Shown piece by piece: positions 49,433-60,474 of a DNA stretch of 64,000 bases; the stretch's first letter is position 1; every line of letters begins with the position of its first letter. The DNA lies in assembly GCA_963921425.1 (NCBI GenBank), contig OY992834.1:6138001-6202000 (forward strand), given 5' to 3'. Below the pieces are notes generated by a model. The model was not told the origin of the DNA and made no database searches. It saw only the letters and a program-made list of their open reading frames with translations. Source of the DNA: Dryas octopetala. Its lineage: Eukaryota > Streptophyta > Magnoliopsida > Rosales > Rosaceae. The translations under genes were made by a program, and so were the position numbers.

Positions 49433-49434
<2 letters not shown>
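45908..49434 (-). CDS. MAEA: Protein MAEA homologue (GID9), CTLH/GID E3 ubiquitin ligase subunit
   Basis: Seven exons (49434-49087, 48754-48560, 47929-47807, 47047-46862, 46753-46620, 46282-46096, 46009-45908) give 424 residues from the first ATG, or 416 from the second (MEMDALPNGS), nearer the usual plant length. Visible parts: a Pro/Ala-rich N-terminus; a helical region (HYKKTIRSNHRAVEKEMSAV); a LisH motif at about 150-175 (NRILVDYMLRMSYYDTALKL); a CTLH/CRA region with GPALAWCAENKSRLKKSKSK; and a C-terminal Gid-type RING with CYITKELMDTENPPQVLPNG and CPRTGLVCNYTDLVKAYIS. In yeast (Fyv10/Gid9) and animals (MAEA) this subunit pairs with RMND5/Gid2 to form the catalytic RING dimer of the complex. 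The ATG is directly preceded by a CT microsatellite. It appears orthologous to At3g55070. Confidence 0.95.
47190..47226. repeat. Poly-C/poly-A tract in a MAEA intron
   Basis: A C-rich run interrupted by single A, followed by about 17 A, inside the intron between exons 47807 and 47047. Confidence 0.85.
49000..49030. repeat. 31-bp exact copy of MAEA exon 6 sequence inside intron 1
   Basis: The 31 bases at 49000-49030 are identical, and in the same orientation, to 46251-46281, which is the start of coding exon 6 (encoding YCYEDDCTKE). In the first intron this copy lies about 55 bp downstream of the exon 1 donor on the transcript. Confidence 0.9.

Positions 49435-49490
<56 letters not shown>
49435..49490. 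repeat. (GA)n microsatellite in the MAEA leader
   Basis: About 28 GA units on plus, read as (CT)n in the 5' leader immediately before the MAEA ATG at 49434. Confidence 0.93.
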
Positions 49491-49495
<5 letters not shown>

Positions 49496-52400
49496 TTGGA
49501 GATTCGAGTGTGGGAGTTGAGAACGACAGAGAGATAAGAGTGCGGGCAAAGGGAGATAGGGGAAAAGAAAATAGAAGGTTGATTACGGCGAAACAAGTCT
49601 GTGGCCTGTGGGGAGGTAAAAACGACGGCGTGTCGTTTCGTTGAAGAGACACTGATATTCTCATTTATTTTTTTCTTTTTACAATATAGTTTCATAATTG
49701 AAACTATTCATTTTTAGATCACTTTTAACATATTATTTTTAAATAAAATTAATTAAATCGAAAATCATTTAGTTATTATGTAACTGTAATCAAATAAGCA
49801 TATGATTTTTGTAACAGTTAGATTTACCGTTTGTTTATTTGATAATTGTTACACAATTAAATTATTTCTAATTTAGTTGATTTTTTGTAGAGATAATCTT
49901 CAAATTATAATCTAAAAAATGAATGATTTTGATCGTGAGACTATACTGCAGAATGAGACAAATAAAGGAAAAGGTAGATATCATTTCCTTTCCTTAAAAA
50001 AGAAAAGAAATATAAGAGCAAATTATACCAATCTTTTCTAAGAATTGTGTAATTAACATTTGTTTAAACATAGAAATAACGTTTTTCTAATAGATTCAAA
50101 ATTATGATTATGATATTATTAAGAATATTAATTTATATAATAAGCTTTTTAAACTCAGTTATGAAAGTTTAATAAATAAAAAAGTGTCGGTTGAATTCTC
50201 AAAAAAGAGTTGAAAATTGATAACAAGTGAAAAGTAAAAATCATTTGATAACATGTAAAATAATCAACACTCTTTTATTTAAAAAATGGGATAAGATTCA
50301 AGCTCTTCGTATACCGTTTAACTATATAATTACAATTACGCAAATATATATGTAATATGGTGTCTCAACTTTGAAGTTAAATATATATTTATGACTATGC
50401 AATATGATCGTTGTCAGTGGCCCAAAAAAAAAAATGATCGTTGTCAAATCACAAAGATCCACTTATAAATTACTCAATTAGATTACGAGGAGGCATATAT
50501 TAGTGTATAAACAAATCTTTAGTATAAATCAACGTTCGTAGAATGCTAGTTTCAATTAATCAATTGTCATTTGTAACACTTTAGAAGCCAATTAAGCTTT
50601 TATTTTATTTGTCTATTGTCTTGTCATATTCGCATGAAATGCTAAATTTATTCTTTTCGCATTACACGCTCTTAAGAATGATATCATTATGAACAATTGT
50701 CTTAGCCCAAAAATCATATGAGTGATGTAAACTTTATACAGATGTCAAATTGATTGCGAAAACCTGCAATTGTGAATTACTCAAATCGCCTACGAGTGTG
50801 CTTAATTGCTGCTAATACAACTGTATATTTAAGTACCTGTTAAAAAAAATCATAAAATTAAATGGTCTAAATCTCCTATTTATTACATTAAAACTATATG
50901 TTTCAACATGAATATATAGTTTCTATACAAAAAAGAAAAAAAAAGTATATATGTGTGTTAATAACTGAATCAATTAAAAACAAAACAAAAAAGCTGAAAA
51001 CTTGATGGTGCATAATGGCTTGCCTAAAATAGATTATTAGATTTATGTTGAGGACATTGAGGTTGATATCATGTGTGTCCACTTTGTTTGCTTTGTAGAG
51101 ATCATCATGGAGACATGGTGTGATGTGAAAAAGGCTAAATGACCCAATTGATTAATGCTTATGCATCATGAGTTCATGACCTATAAAAAAGGAACGTACC
51201 CGCCATAGAGTTTTTGGGATGGATGAGGGCCCACAAAAGAAAAATATGATATAAGGCTTTTGAATCTAATTTGAGCCATTTTGGCCCATTTCCATATGTT
51301 TCAGTCTTCATGGACTTTTTTTTTTTTTCAATCTTATTTAACAAAAACAAATGTTAATGTCATACTTCGATGCCGGCGTTCTACTTTAGGCTCACTTTGA
51401 TACAATAATGGATTGATTTTTTTGTTTTTTTATGAAATGAAATGAAGCGATTTTTTTTTTGATAAACCAAAAATGGATTGATTTTGAAGTTATACCAATA
51501 CTAATATATTTTATACATATGATACCCTTAGTTGGCAAATAATACTAGTTTTTAAATAAGAATAGAATACGGAATTGTAATCTTGAATTTTACATTTGAT
51601 GTGCATGAGAAAATTGTAAGCTTGTCTTATTTCTACAAAAGAAATTTGAGAGCCAAACTCTTACAATCAATGTAGAGGTGAAATGCTTTGATATTAGAGT
51701 TATAAGCCCCAAGAAAATATAAGATATTTAAATGGAATGACTTTGGATTGTTATAAATATTGTCGAAATTGACCTACTCTATTTCGTAAATCGTTAATAT
51801 GTTGTACACTTAGAATTATAATTTAGTAAATTTCAAGATGAAACTTTCATATTTTGAAAATCACAGTATATTGGCCAATTCATTGAAATTGTTAAGACCT
51901 TTTAAATTCCGACAAACCAAAGGTCCTTTGAATTGTTGTTAAACAAACAAATTGACTCTAATATAACCTCATGTAAGCCAAAATTAATTATTATATATTT
52001 ATACTCGATGAGAAATATTTGATAACCGTATAAAATTTGAACATATTATATTGTTAAATATATATATTTTTTATCAAATATTGTCAAATAGTTTTGATAT
52101 GTTCCCAATGTCACACAATTAGTCTAGCTGGATCATATAATTAAATAAAAGGTATTCACTAATTCACAATATAAATGCTTAAGAGACTGTTTGACAGCCA
52201 AGAAAGCAACCGAAACGTATATTCTTTCGGGGCATCGAAACGTATTAACGGTCACTAGCGATTAGCTAAGCACAACCTTTTTGCACAACGTATCAGAGCC
52301 TAATTGGACAACATGATTTCCGGTCGGGTCCACCATATTGAAGCTCAGCTGCACCTGATGTCACCAGATTGGCGCTCTATTAGACACCGCTCCTCCCCGC

Positions 52401-52500
52401 TTTCTCCGCGGGCAACAAAATTTTAAAACTTTCACTATCGGACTAATTTACCCTCCAATCTTAGCACCTTCTCGATGACTCAAAGCAAACCACCGCAAAA
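49491..52500. other. MAEA promoter, then about 2.8 kb of AT-rich DNA without a gene
   Basis: The first 200 bp are MAEA leader and promoter. The rest is AT-rich, with no open frame that looks like protein. At 50404-50446 a 13-bp direct duplication (ATGATCGTTGTCA) flanks a 17-nt insert ending in ten A, another retroposition footprint. At 51407-51485 the word ATGGATTGATTTT is likewise duplicated around a short T/A-rich insert. Confidence 0.5.
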
Positions 52501-52539
52501 AGAAAAATAGAAAAAAAAAAAAAAAAAACAAGAAAACCG

Positions 52540-54925
52540 AAGAGCTTTGTATCCATTGACTCACTCTCACTCAGTCACTCTCCCACTTCGTCCTTCTTTG
52601 TCCCTCTCTTTTATTTTTTCCCATCATTAAGATTTAAGAGCACCGATTTTTGTCTGCCGCGGCACGAAACGCGTCGTCTTCACTCTAACGCTCGAAACGC
52701 CGGCCTCTGACGTCGTTTAGTAAGATTCTATCTCACTCTCTCTATCTCGCTCTTTTTAAAATCCGTTTCCCTTAGATTTCGGATTTCTGAGTTGGAACAT
52801 TTTTTTTGAATTTGAATTTGAATTTTCGTCAACAAATGTAATCCGAATGTCAGCAATTATGGTAAGTGAGTAACTCCAAGATTTTCGTATTTAAGATTTT
52901 TTGGTTTTTGAATTTTTGAATTTGTTGTTTGTTTTGGAATTGTTGTTGAATTACCTACTGTACTGCTGGTTACTATATACGCAGCGATTTTTTTGACCGT
53001 TTGAGAAGAAAAAGCAGAGTAAGGAATTTCTGAGTCTTTCTTTTTCTTTTTCATTTTCCTTTTCCTGTTCGGCTGCCGAGAAAGTTGAGGAAATTGAGAA
53101 GGAGATTTTGTTTGGAGACAGGTTCGTTTTATCCGATGTTCACCTTTCAAAAAAAATAAAATGTTACAAGAATTAGCTGATGCTTTTCTTTAATTCTTGG
53201 TCATGAAATCACTGCAAGTGTGAGTAACGAATTCGTTTGTGGTTTCTTTTCTTTCAGTTTCTTAGCAGCCAATCAGGAATTGAGTTTCTTGAATCTGAAG
53301 AAGTAATCTTAGAGATGGGAGTTAGATGTTTGGAAATTTTCTATTTTCTCTTTTTTTAGTTGTTTTCTTGAAATTTTTTTAGTTTTAGTCTTTAGGTTGC
53401 AGAAATCATACGCAGTCATATAGTGTCCTTTACTTTTCTTGTAATGATTACTGAGGAGAATTTCTTTTGGTCTTTCTATTTCCTTCAGTTTCTCAGCAGC
53501 CAAACGCTCTTTTATTACATTTTTTTAATTTAATTTCTGAAAAGCTGGAATTGATTGATCGTGTACAAGGGAAGGGATATAGATATCTGGATCTGGTCTT
53601 CTTTAAAATCTTATATTTCCGATTTTCTCTTAATTGCAGAATTGTTGAAGATTGAATTGGTTTGTTCAGGAATTAGGATCATGAAATAAATTCCTCGATT
53701 TTGTGGAATAGTGATAAGTGTTCAATGATTTAATCCTTCTGGTGTCAGATTGTATAGAAAAACGTTTAAACCTGGGAAGATTAGGGTTCATAGGGTTTAA
53801 GGGTAAAGAAAATTATGAGGCTAATATGGTCTTTTCTCTCCAGCCTGACTCAGCCTGTTAGGCCCAGAGTGAGATTGAATCAGACCTGCCGAGTGCTGAC
53901 ACATATGTTTTGTTAAATATTTTGATAATGCATTTCGTGATTTGAAGCGACAAATGAACGTTGCTGAAATCTATATAGCACTCTCTGCTCACGTGACCTC
54001 CTTTTTTAAAATGCTTTTTTTTTTTTGTTTATTTTTTTAATGTTCCATTTCAATTATATATATGTGACGTATGGAGCTAGTTGCCGGGAAAGAATGGTAG
54101 GCATAGCCGCATAGGGATGTTGATGCTTAAGGCTTGAAAATCCTTTGTGGTTAACCACATGATTAATTTTTTTACATAAAGAAATTCTTAGATTAAATCT
54201 TTCCTCATTATTTATCTACTTTTCCTTTTTTTTATTGCAGCAGTGGTTTAGTAGTTTCATCTGTTGGTGTATTGTTATTTCAAAGTTAGTACTGTGTGCT
54301 CTATATGTTTTTCAGTTTTGAATTATTAGGAGGTTAGGACTTGCCACTGAGTTTTGGCTTCTCAGTAAATTTAGGAAAAGAAGTGTACTTTTTCCCCCTG
54401 AGCATAGTCCTTCTTGAAGCTGCCATTATCTGGGTCACTGATTCTTTGTTGGTTTTAGAATTTGGGAATCTAACATTTTTTATTTTCTGTTGAAAATTGT
54501 AAATTCAAATAATAGTAATCATCAACTATGGTCTTGCTATATAAAATTTTTGGTGTTATAAACTTCAATGATTTTGGTATTTGGGATCCTGACATATTCT
54601 TTTGAAAAGGTTTATGCAAATAAAATAATCATTATCTTTCACTTTCTATGCCTTAATCCAGGTGTTTTCTGTACTTATTTCAGCCAATACCATTACTTTT
54701 CAGTTCATGTTTCTCTCATGATTGTTATGCCCATTTTTTGAACTATTTGTTAGTTTCTTTTCTTCAAATAAGCATCTTATATCTTATTTCTGACATGGTT
54801 TGCATTTTATGAGGTGGATATTGCTGAATTGATAAATTTTATAATGATTCATTTGCTTTTTTCCTATCCCAACTCCCACCAATTTTAATGGCAATCTTAT
54901 GTTTTTTGTTTCTAAATTATTTTAG
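52540..54925 (+). other. Promoter, leader exon and long leader intron(s) of the coiled-coil gene
   Basis: A CT-rich leader begins at about 52550. A strong donor (GTAAGTGAG at 52862) ends a non-coding exon at 52861. The acceptor TTTTAG at 54925 begins the exon holding the start codon. A further small leader exon after TTATTGCAG at 54240 is possible. The leader carries short upstream ATGs (near 52836, 52849 and 52859). Confidence 0.55.
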
Positions 54926-54996
54926 GTTCAGAGAGGTCCAATCTGGTACAGAAATTTAATGTGCTGCAGTTAGCATTGTCTGCCAAAGATTCACAC

Positions 54997-57900
54997 ATGA
55001 AGAAGCTCTTCTTTTTCAGATCTTCTGCTTCTAGCAGTGGAAACAACAATGTACCTCCATCAACTGATAAGCAAACATACTGGGAGAACCCATCAGAAGA
55101 TGGGAGTCAAGTTGGTGACATGGCTGAGAATAGTTTTCGAAGCCCTAAGGGATTTTTCTCTAAATCTCGAAAGCAAGTGTCTAATATCCAGAACTCCAGT
55201 AAAAGTCCTTGTCTTAGAAGGAGCCGATCAATGTCATCAGCAGCCTTTCTTGGAAGTGAGCCAGAGCAAACAAATTTTTCTTCTTCGAAATATCAAAGTA
55301 GATCTCCTTGCAGTAGTACAAGTGGCATTCCTTATCAACAATGTGACCAATCATCTAGGTGAGGCTTATGCATCAACTTATTTTTTAAGAACATTAACTT
55401 GTTGACTAGAACTCAACTATAATCTTTGCAATCCTGTTTAATTGAAATTTTCTTCTTGAGACTAATTTTATTGGATTTGTGATATGTGCCAGTTGTCGAA
55501 CTCTTACTCCTGAGAAGCACAAGGCTAAACATTTTGAAGTTCCAGCTGTTCAAAATACACATGGACTAGAGAGGCCTGGTTCTGCTTGTTCTTCTAGAAT
55601 GCGCCATGATTCATCAGGCAGCTCTTCCACTAGCTCTAGTAATGTCTCAGCTAAAGTTTTGGACCGCTACATTGATGGTGAGCAGGAGGAAAGAGGCAGA
55701 CAGAATAACAGTTCTTCCCAAAGAAACTTCACTGGGACTGGAAATGGTGGTGGATGGCGTCCTCCCCGAACTCAGTTTACAGCACCCAATTCACCTAGGG
55801 CTCATTCATTTAGAGAGGCTAAAAGTTCTCGTCTTCGTTTATCATCCAGAGATTGGGCAGAAAATGGATTTGGGCATGAATCTCCCCGGAGACTTGCAAA
55901 GAATGTTGTTGAGAGGCTCTCACAGTCTCATGTTATTCAGACAACAGATGCAAAGGAGTTTGACCATGATATTCCAGTCACCATTGAAGATATCTATGGT
56001 AGATCAGATCTGATTACCCAGAAAAATTATCCTTTGGATGAACCCCATGAAACAACTAGTAAATACCATGGGGATGATTACTCAAGCTTGCAGAAACTAC
56101 TCTATGGAGAAAATTGTTACAATTTAAACTCTGATGAGACTGAAGAAGACATGGATGTGGAATTGCAAAGAAGATTGAAGGAAGCTGAGGAGAAGGTCAT
56201 GCTTCTTTCTGAAGAACTGGAGCAGGAAAGCTTTCTTAGAGATAGTGGGTACAATGTTCCATCACTGATTCAGACAATTAGGAACCTAACCGAGCAGAGG
56301 ATAGGCTTGGCACTTGAGGTTTCAAACCTCCTACAGTTGCGAATTGCTGAGAGGGCTTCTGCCAAGAAAGAGCTCAGACTGGCAAACACAGAACTGGAGT
56401 CACGAACTAAGAGATTGGAGAAGGAGAAGAAGGAGTTGCAGTCAGCACTGGAGAGAGAACTAGACAGAAGGTCGACTGACTGGTCACTTAAGCTCGAAAA
56501 ATATCAGTTAGAAGAGCACAGGCTTCGTGAGCGAGTTAGAGAGCTTGCAGAGCAAAATGTCTCACTTCAAAGAGAAGTCTCTTCTTTTCATGCCAGGGAA
56601 ACTGAGAATAGAAGTGTGATAACAAATTCAGAGCATCAGCTTAAGGGCCTTACTGCAAGGCTGGGGGAAATGACAGAGGAGAATCAAGATTTACAAAAGA
56701 ATCTCTCAGAATTACAAGAGAAGTATAGAGCAGCAGAGGAAGGTCGTGTTTGCATCCAAAATTTTTTTGAAGAGAAGGATAAGGAGTGTATGGATTTGCA
56801 TAAGTCCATTACAAGACTACTTAGAACCTGCAGAGAACAAGAGAAAACAATTGATGGGTTGCGTGAAGGTTTTAGTGAGGAATTTAGGATGAACCAATCA
56901 TTGGAGAGGTTTGATAAACATGTTTCAAAATTACAGATGGAGCAAATGAGGTTGACAGGAATAGAATTGGCCTTAAGAAGGGAGTTGGAATCTCATAGGC
57001 TTGAAGTTGATTCTCTTAGGCATGAGAATATACACTTGTTAGACCGTTTGAGAGGCAATGGGAAAGAAATTGGTGCTGTAACTTTCAAGCTAGATAAGGA
57101 GATGTGGGCACGGATCTGCTGCTTGCAAAATCAAGGGCTATCGATCCTAAATGAGAGCTCCCAATTATGCTCAAATTTACTGGAATTTTCCAAAGGGAAA
57201 GCAGGACAACTTCCAGAAGCTAAGCAGGGCTTGGATGGGCAATTTTTTGTTGATTCTGAAATGAAAGTTCAGGGCTTAAAGCGTGGAACTGAAAGCTTAA
57301 CAAGAAGTTTGCAGACAATGTCTGCTTTGCTGCATGAAAAATCCAGTTTGGTCACTTCTAAACATCAACCTAAGTGCATGGATGCTGATGGATTAGCACA
57401 TCCATTTGATCAAACTCCAGAGGTCAGTTGCAGCTGTATATGTTCTTCTGGTATTCTTAAGAAAGGACACTAAATTTGAACTTTTTTTTTTTTTTTTTGT
57501 GTAAATCCGTTCTTTGTACTCTACTACACAAACTGTCATTGATGCTTAATTTGATCACTCTCACTTTATAGGACAACATGAGATTTGAGCTTAAAGCGGA
57601 AACTTTACTAACAAGTCTACTGAGAGAGAAATTGTATTCTAAAGAGCTGGAAGTTGAGCAGTTGCAAGCTGAACTTGGAGCAGCTGTAAGAGGAAATGAC
57701 ATTCTCCGATGTGAAGTTGAAAATGCCATGGACAACCTTTCCTGTCTCACCCACAAGTTGAAGGACCTTGAACTGCAGGTAACCCTTAGTATCACGCATA
57801 TTATGTATTAATCTGGTGCTTTGTTTGTTATGTTAAGTATGTGATTTAGCATTTATAGGCTTTAACAGATAATGATAACAATTTCATGTTCCCGTAGATC

Positions 57901-58527
57901 TACTTCACATAATCTTTTTAACCCAATGATTTATTACTTGAGCTTGAGGGCCTTCCAAGGAGAAATGAAGGCAGAAAAGACTGTCCATGAGAAAATACAT
58001 GATCATAATTGTTTCCCATGGAATGGGATATGCTGCATACTGCTTCCACTAGAATTGCATTTATTATTATTATATTGAAGTCAATTTTCTTTTGGTATGA
58101 CTCATCTGCTGGTTTGAGTGATAGTTATTTTATGAGAATTAAACACACATTTATAAATACCTAGTCTTGCCTTCTGTTTATTTATTGTTTTTTTGTTATG
58201 CCTTAATGACAGATGCTTAAGAAGGATGAGAGTATAAACCAGCTACAAAGTGACCTCCAGGAATCTACAAAAGAATTAACAGTTACAAGAGGTATACTAC
58301 CAAAAATTTCAGATGAGAGAGATATGATGTGGGAGGAGGTAAAGAAGTACAGTGAGAAGAACATGTTATTGAACTCGGAGGTTAATGCATTAAAGAAGAA
58401 GATAGAGACCCTTGACGAGGACGTACTTCTAAAGGAAGGTCAAATCACAATCTTGAAAGATTCATTAGGCAACAAACATTTTGACCTTCTAGCTAGTCCC
58501 GATTCTACACGAGAATTTTTACTCTAA
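54997..58527 (+). CDS. Long coiled-coil protein (myosin-heavy-chain-related / CAP-Gly-linker-like)
   Basis: Four exons (54997-55358, 55493-57422, 57572-57778, 58213-58527) give 937 residues. The start MKKLFFFRSSASSSGNNN is typical of this plant family; the ATG at 54997 is chosen because an upstream in-frame GTG at 54961 has no ATG and the ATG at 54959 stops at once. Residues 1-335 are Ser-rich and basic with SP motifs (SRSPCSSTS, RRSRSMSSA), probably disordered and phosphorylated. From about 340 (DVELQRRLKEAEEKVMLLSE) to about 915 the sequence is almost continuous heptad-repeat coiled coil rich in Glu, Leu, Lys and Arg. There is no motor, CAP-Gly or membrane segment. Arabidopsis relatives At3g55060 and At2g39300 carry only similarity names. 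A structural or tethering role is an inference; no activity can be read from the sequence. Confidence 0.92.
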
Positions 58528-59020
58528 TTGTCAAAGTGCAAGGCTTTTTCATAGGGTTAGTGATCACATTGTTCATAGTCCTATACTCCCAAATTTGTCT
58601 TCCAAGGTTTATTTTTCTTCATTTGTATACTTTCCCTCTTCTTCCTTTTTCCTTGATAGAGTAAGAAGTGAGAAGCAAATCATGATTTGTTTGTAACTTT
58701 CCAGTCTTTACAGTTGTTCATAGTTGGTGTCCCTTCTTTGGCATGATCAAGATGGATTGATCAAGATATACTTTATATCTTGACAAGTATGTTAATGAAT
58801 CTGTTAATTCTCAATCCAGAGTTTCCTGGATCTTTTTTTCTTTTCTCTGTTTTCTGGTATGATTGAATTTGCTGAGACTTCCAAATTACAGCGAACAGTT
58901 TGGTTTATCCATAAATCGAAGCAAAAAGCAAGAAAGAACCGAAAAAAGAAAAAGAAGAAAAGAAATGTGGTGATTGAAGTGAGGTAGGAGAGGAAGACTA
59001 AATAGGACATTACTTTCAGA
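58528..59020. other. Convergent 3' regions of the coiled-coil and ATS3 genes
   Basis: The 3' UTRs of the plus-strand coiled-coil gene and the minus-strand ATS3 gene share this short interval, so their transcripts may overlap. No other feature is seen. Confidence 0.5.
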
Positions 59021-59572
59021 CTAGTCATCAAAACGAACAACATGGGGCACAAATTCACCTTTGGAGTAACAATAATCAAACCCATACCAAACGTTTTCTG
59101 GAACAAATGTCCTAAAATAAAACACATAAGAAACTTGTACTACACGACCACCATCCTGTCTATGAAGCACCTTCACCCAGCCAGGTCGCCAGTCATCTGA
59201 CCCAACCTTCTTAAGATACAATGAGCACACCCTTTGGCTCATGCATGGTCCATTGGTCTCAAACATGTCTATAGCACACCGTCCAAACCCGCCATACCCT
59301 CCACGTTTCAAACCACCTTTCGGAGCATACAATAGCTTGGGGTTCTTCAGTTGCTTCACTATGATCAAATCACCCTTGGAGTCTCCAAATCTGACACTGA
59401 CATGATCAGTGGTTTCGGCAGATTGTGCACATGTTGTCTCAATCTCAATGGAATAGGAGCAGTTTGGTTTGGATCCTTGGAAGCCATGGTTGGTGGCGGT
59501 TTGCATTCCATTGATTGGCAAAGAAATGATGAAAGCTAAAGCAAATATAGTTGAAATGCTTGTGCTCTTCAT
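59021..59572 (-). CDS. ATS3: Embryo-specific protein ATS3-like, secreted PLAT-domain protein
   Basis: A single uninterrupted frame of 183 residues. Residues 1-22 or so (MKSTSISTIFALAFIISLPI) form a signal peptide. The rest is the ATS3/PLAT fold: CSYSIEIETTCAQSAETTDH, VSVRFGDSKGDLIIVKQL, CAIDMFETNGPCMSQRVCSL, then GWVKVLHRQDGGRVVQVSYV and FYFRTFVPENVWYGFDYC. Several cysteines (in CSYS, TTC, GRC, GPC, RVC) suggest disulfides in the apoplast or secretory path. Arabidopsis ATS3 is expressed in embryos and seeds; the molecular function is not established. It lacks catalytic residues, as PLAT-only proteins do. The 3' end lies close to the coiled-coil gene, transcribed toward it. Confidence 0.93.
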   Translation of the reverse strand: MKSTSISTIFALAFIISLPINGMQTATNHGFQGSKPNCSYSIEIETTCAQSAETTDHVSVRFGDSKGDLIIVKQLKNPKLLYAPKGGLKRGGYGGFGRCAIDMFETNGPCMSQRVCSLYLKKVGSDDWRPGWVKVLHRQDGGRVVQVSYVFYFRTFVPENVWYGFDYCYSKGEFVPHVVRFDD

Positions 59573-60474
59573 TGGAAACTTTAGAAGGGTTTCTTGGTTG
59601 TTGTTTTTGGGTGACAGGTAGTGAGTGTAAGTATGAAACCACTATATACTACAAGAGTTTGCTATTGTTAGATTCTATGAGGATATAAAGAAGGGGGGGT
59701 TACAGATAAAATCAAGGGAAAGGCATTGCAAATGGATTACTTTGAGAAAGAAGAGATTCCCATTTCCCACTACTTACTTTCACTCAATTGAAAATGGATA
59801 GTGCTTCTTTTATAACTGTTACAGATTCTGATCTAACTTATAACCAATCCAGTGGCAACTCTTTTGGGACATGAAAATGAATTTGCTGCTAAAAGTATGC
59901 TGACTATGACTCACATGTAGTTATCTTAGCACGTGTGCACACATTGTTACTGTGCTATGTCATGTTGATGTGATACGAGTCAGCTTTATGCACGAAAAAT
60001 AAAGAAACATAAACTTTAATACGAAGCCTAAAGCCCTAAACATGAGAGAGCAATATCTTTAAGTAAGCTTTATCAGATTGAATTTGAGTGAGAAATCTTT
60101 GAATAAATTAAACGATTGAAGAAATTTTGGATGAGCTTTCAAACTCTCCATTAATCACGCATTTCTCATCTTGGATTATGTAATGTTTGGCTGAGTGTAT
60201 TAATCAAATTGTTGGATGCATTTTTAAGTACCAATTGCTTAGCCACTCATGTCCATTAATCTGATGAGCATTTTTCTCTAAAAATGTATAAATACAACAA
60301 TCCATAGGGACCCTATTCCATATTCTAAAGTAGAAACATGTATAGTAGGAGCATACATTGACAGTTATTGATAACATCCTAAACATTCAATTCAATGCAT
60401 TATTAACCTGCAAGTGCAACAGAAGTTCAAAATAGCTGTGATGGGCGGGCATACAGAGTAAACCATCTCAAAAA
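59573..60474. other. ATS3 promoter and 3' UTR of the amidase gene
   Basis: About 59573-59900 should hold the ATS3 leader and promoter. The 3' untranslated region of the amidase gene lies just below 60475. The middle is AT-rich with no gene. Confidence 0.5.

Noticed and set aside
59351..59539. Plus-strand frame opposite ATS3
   Set aside because: Antisense shadow; the minus strand gives a complete signal peptide plus PLAT domain.
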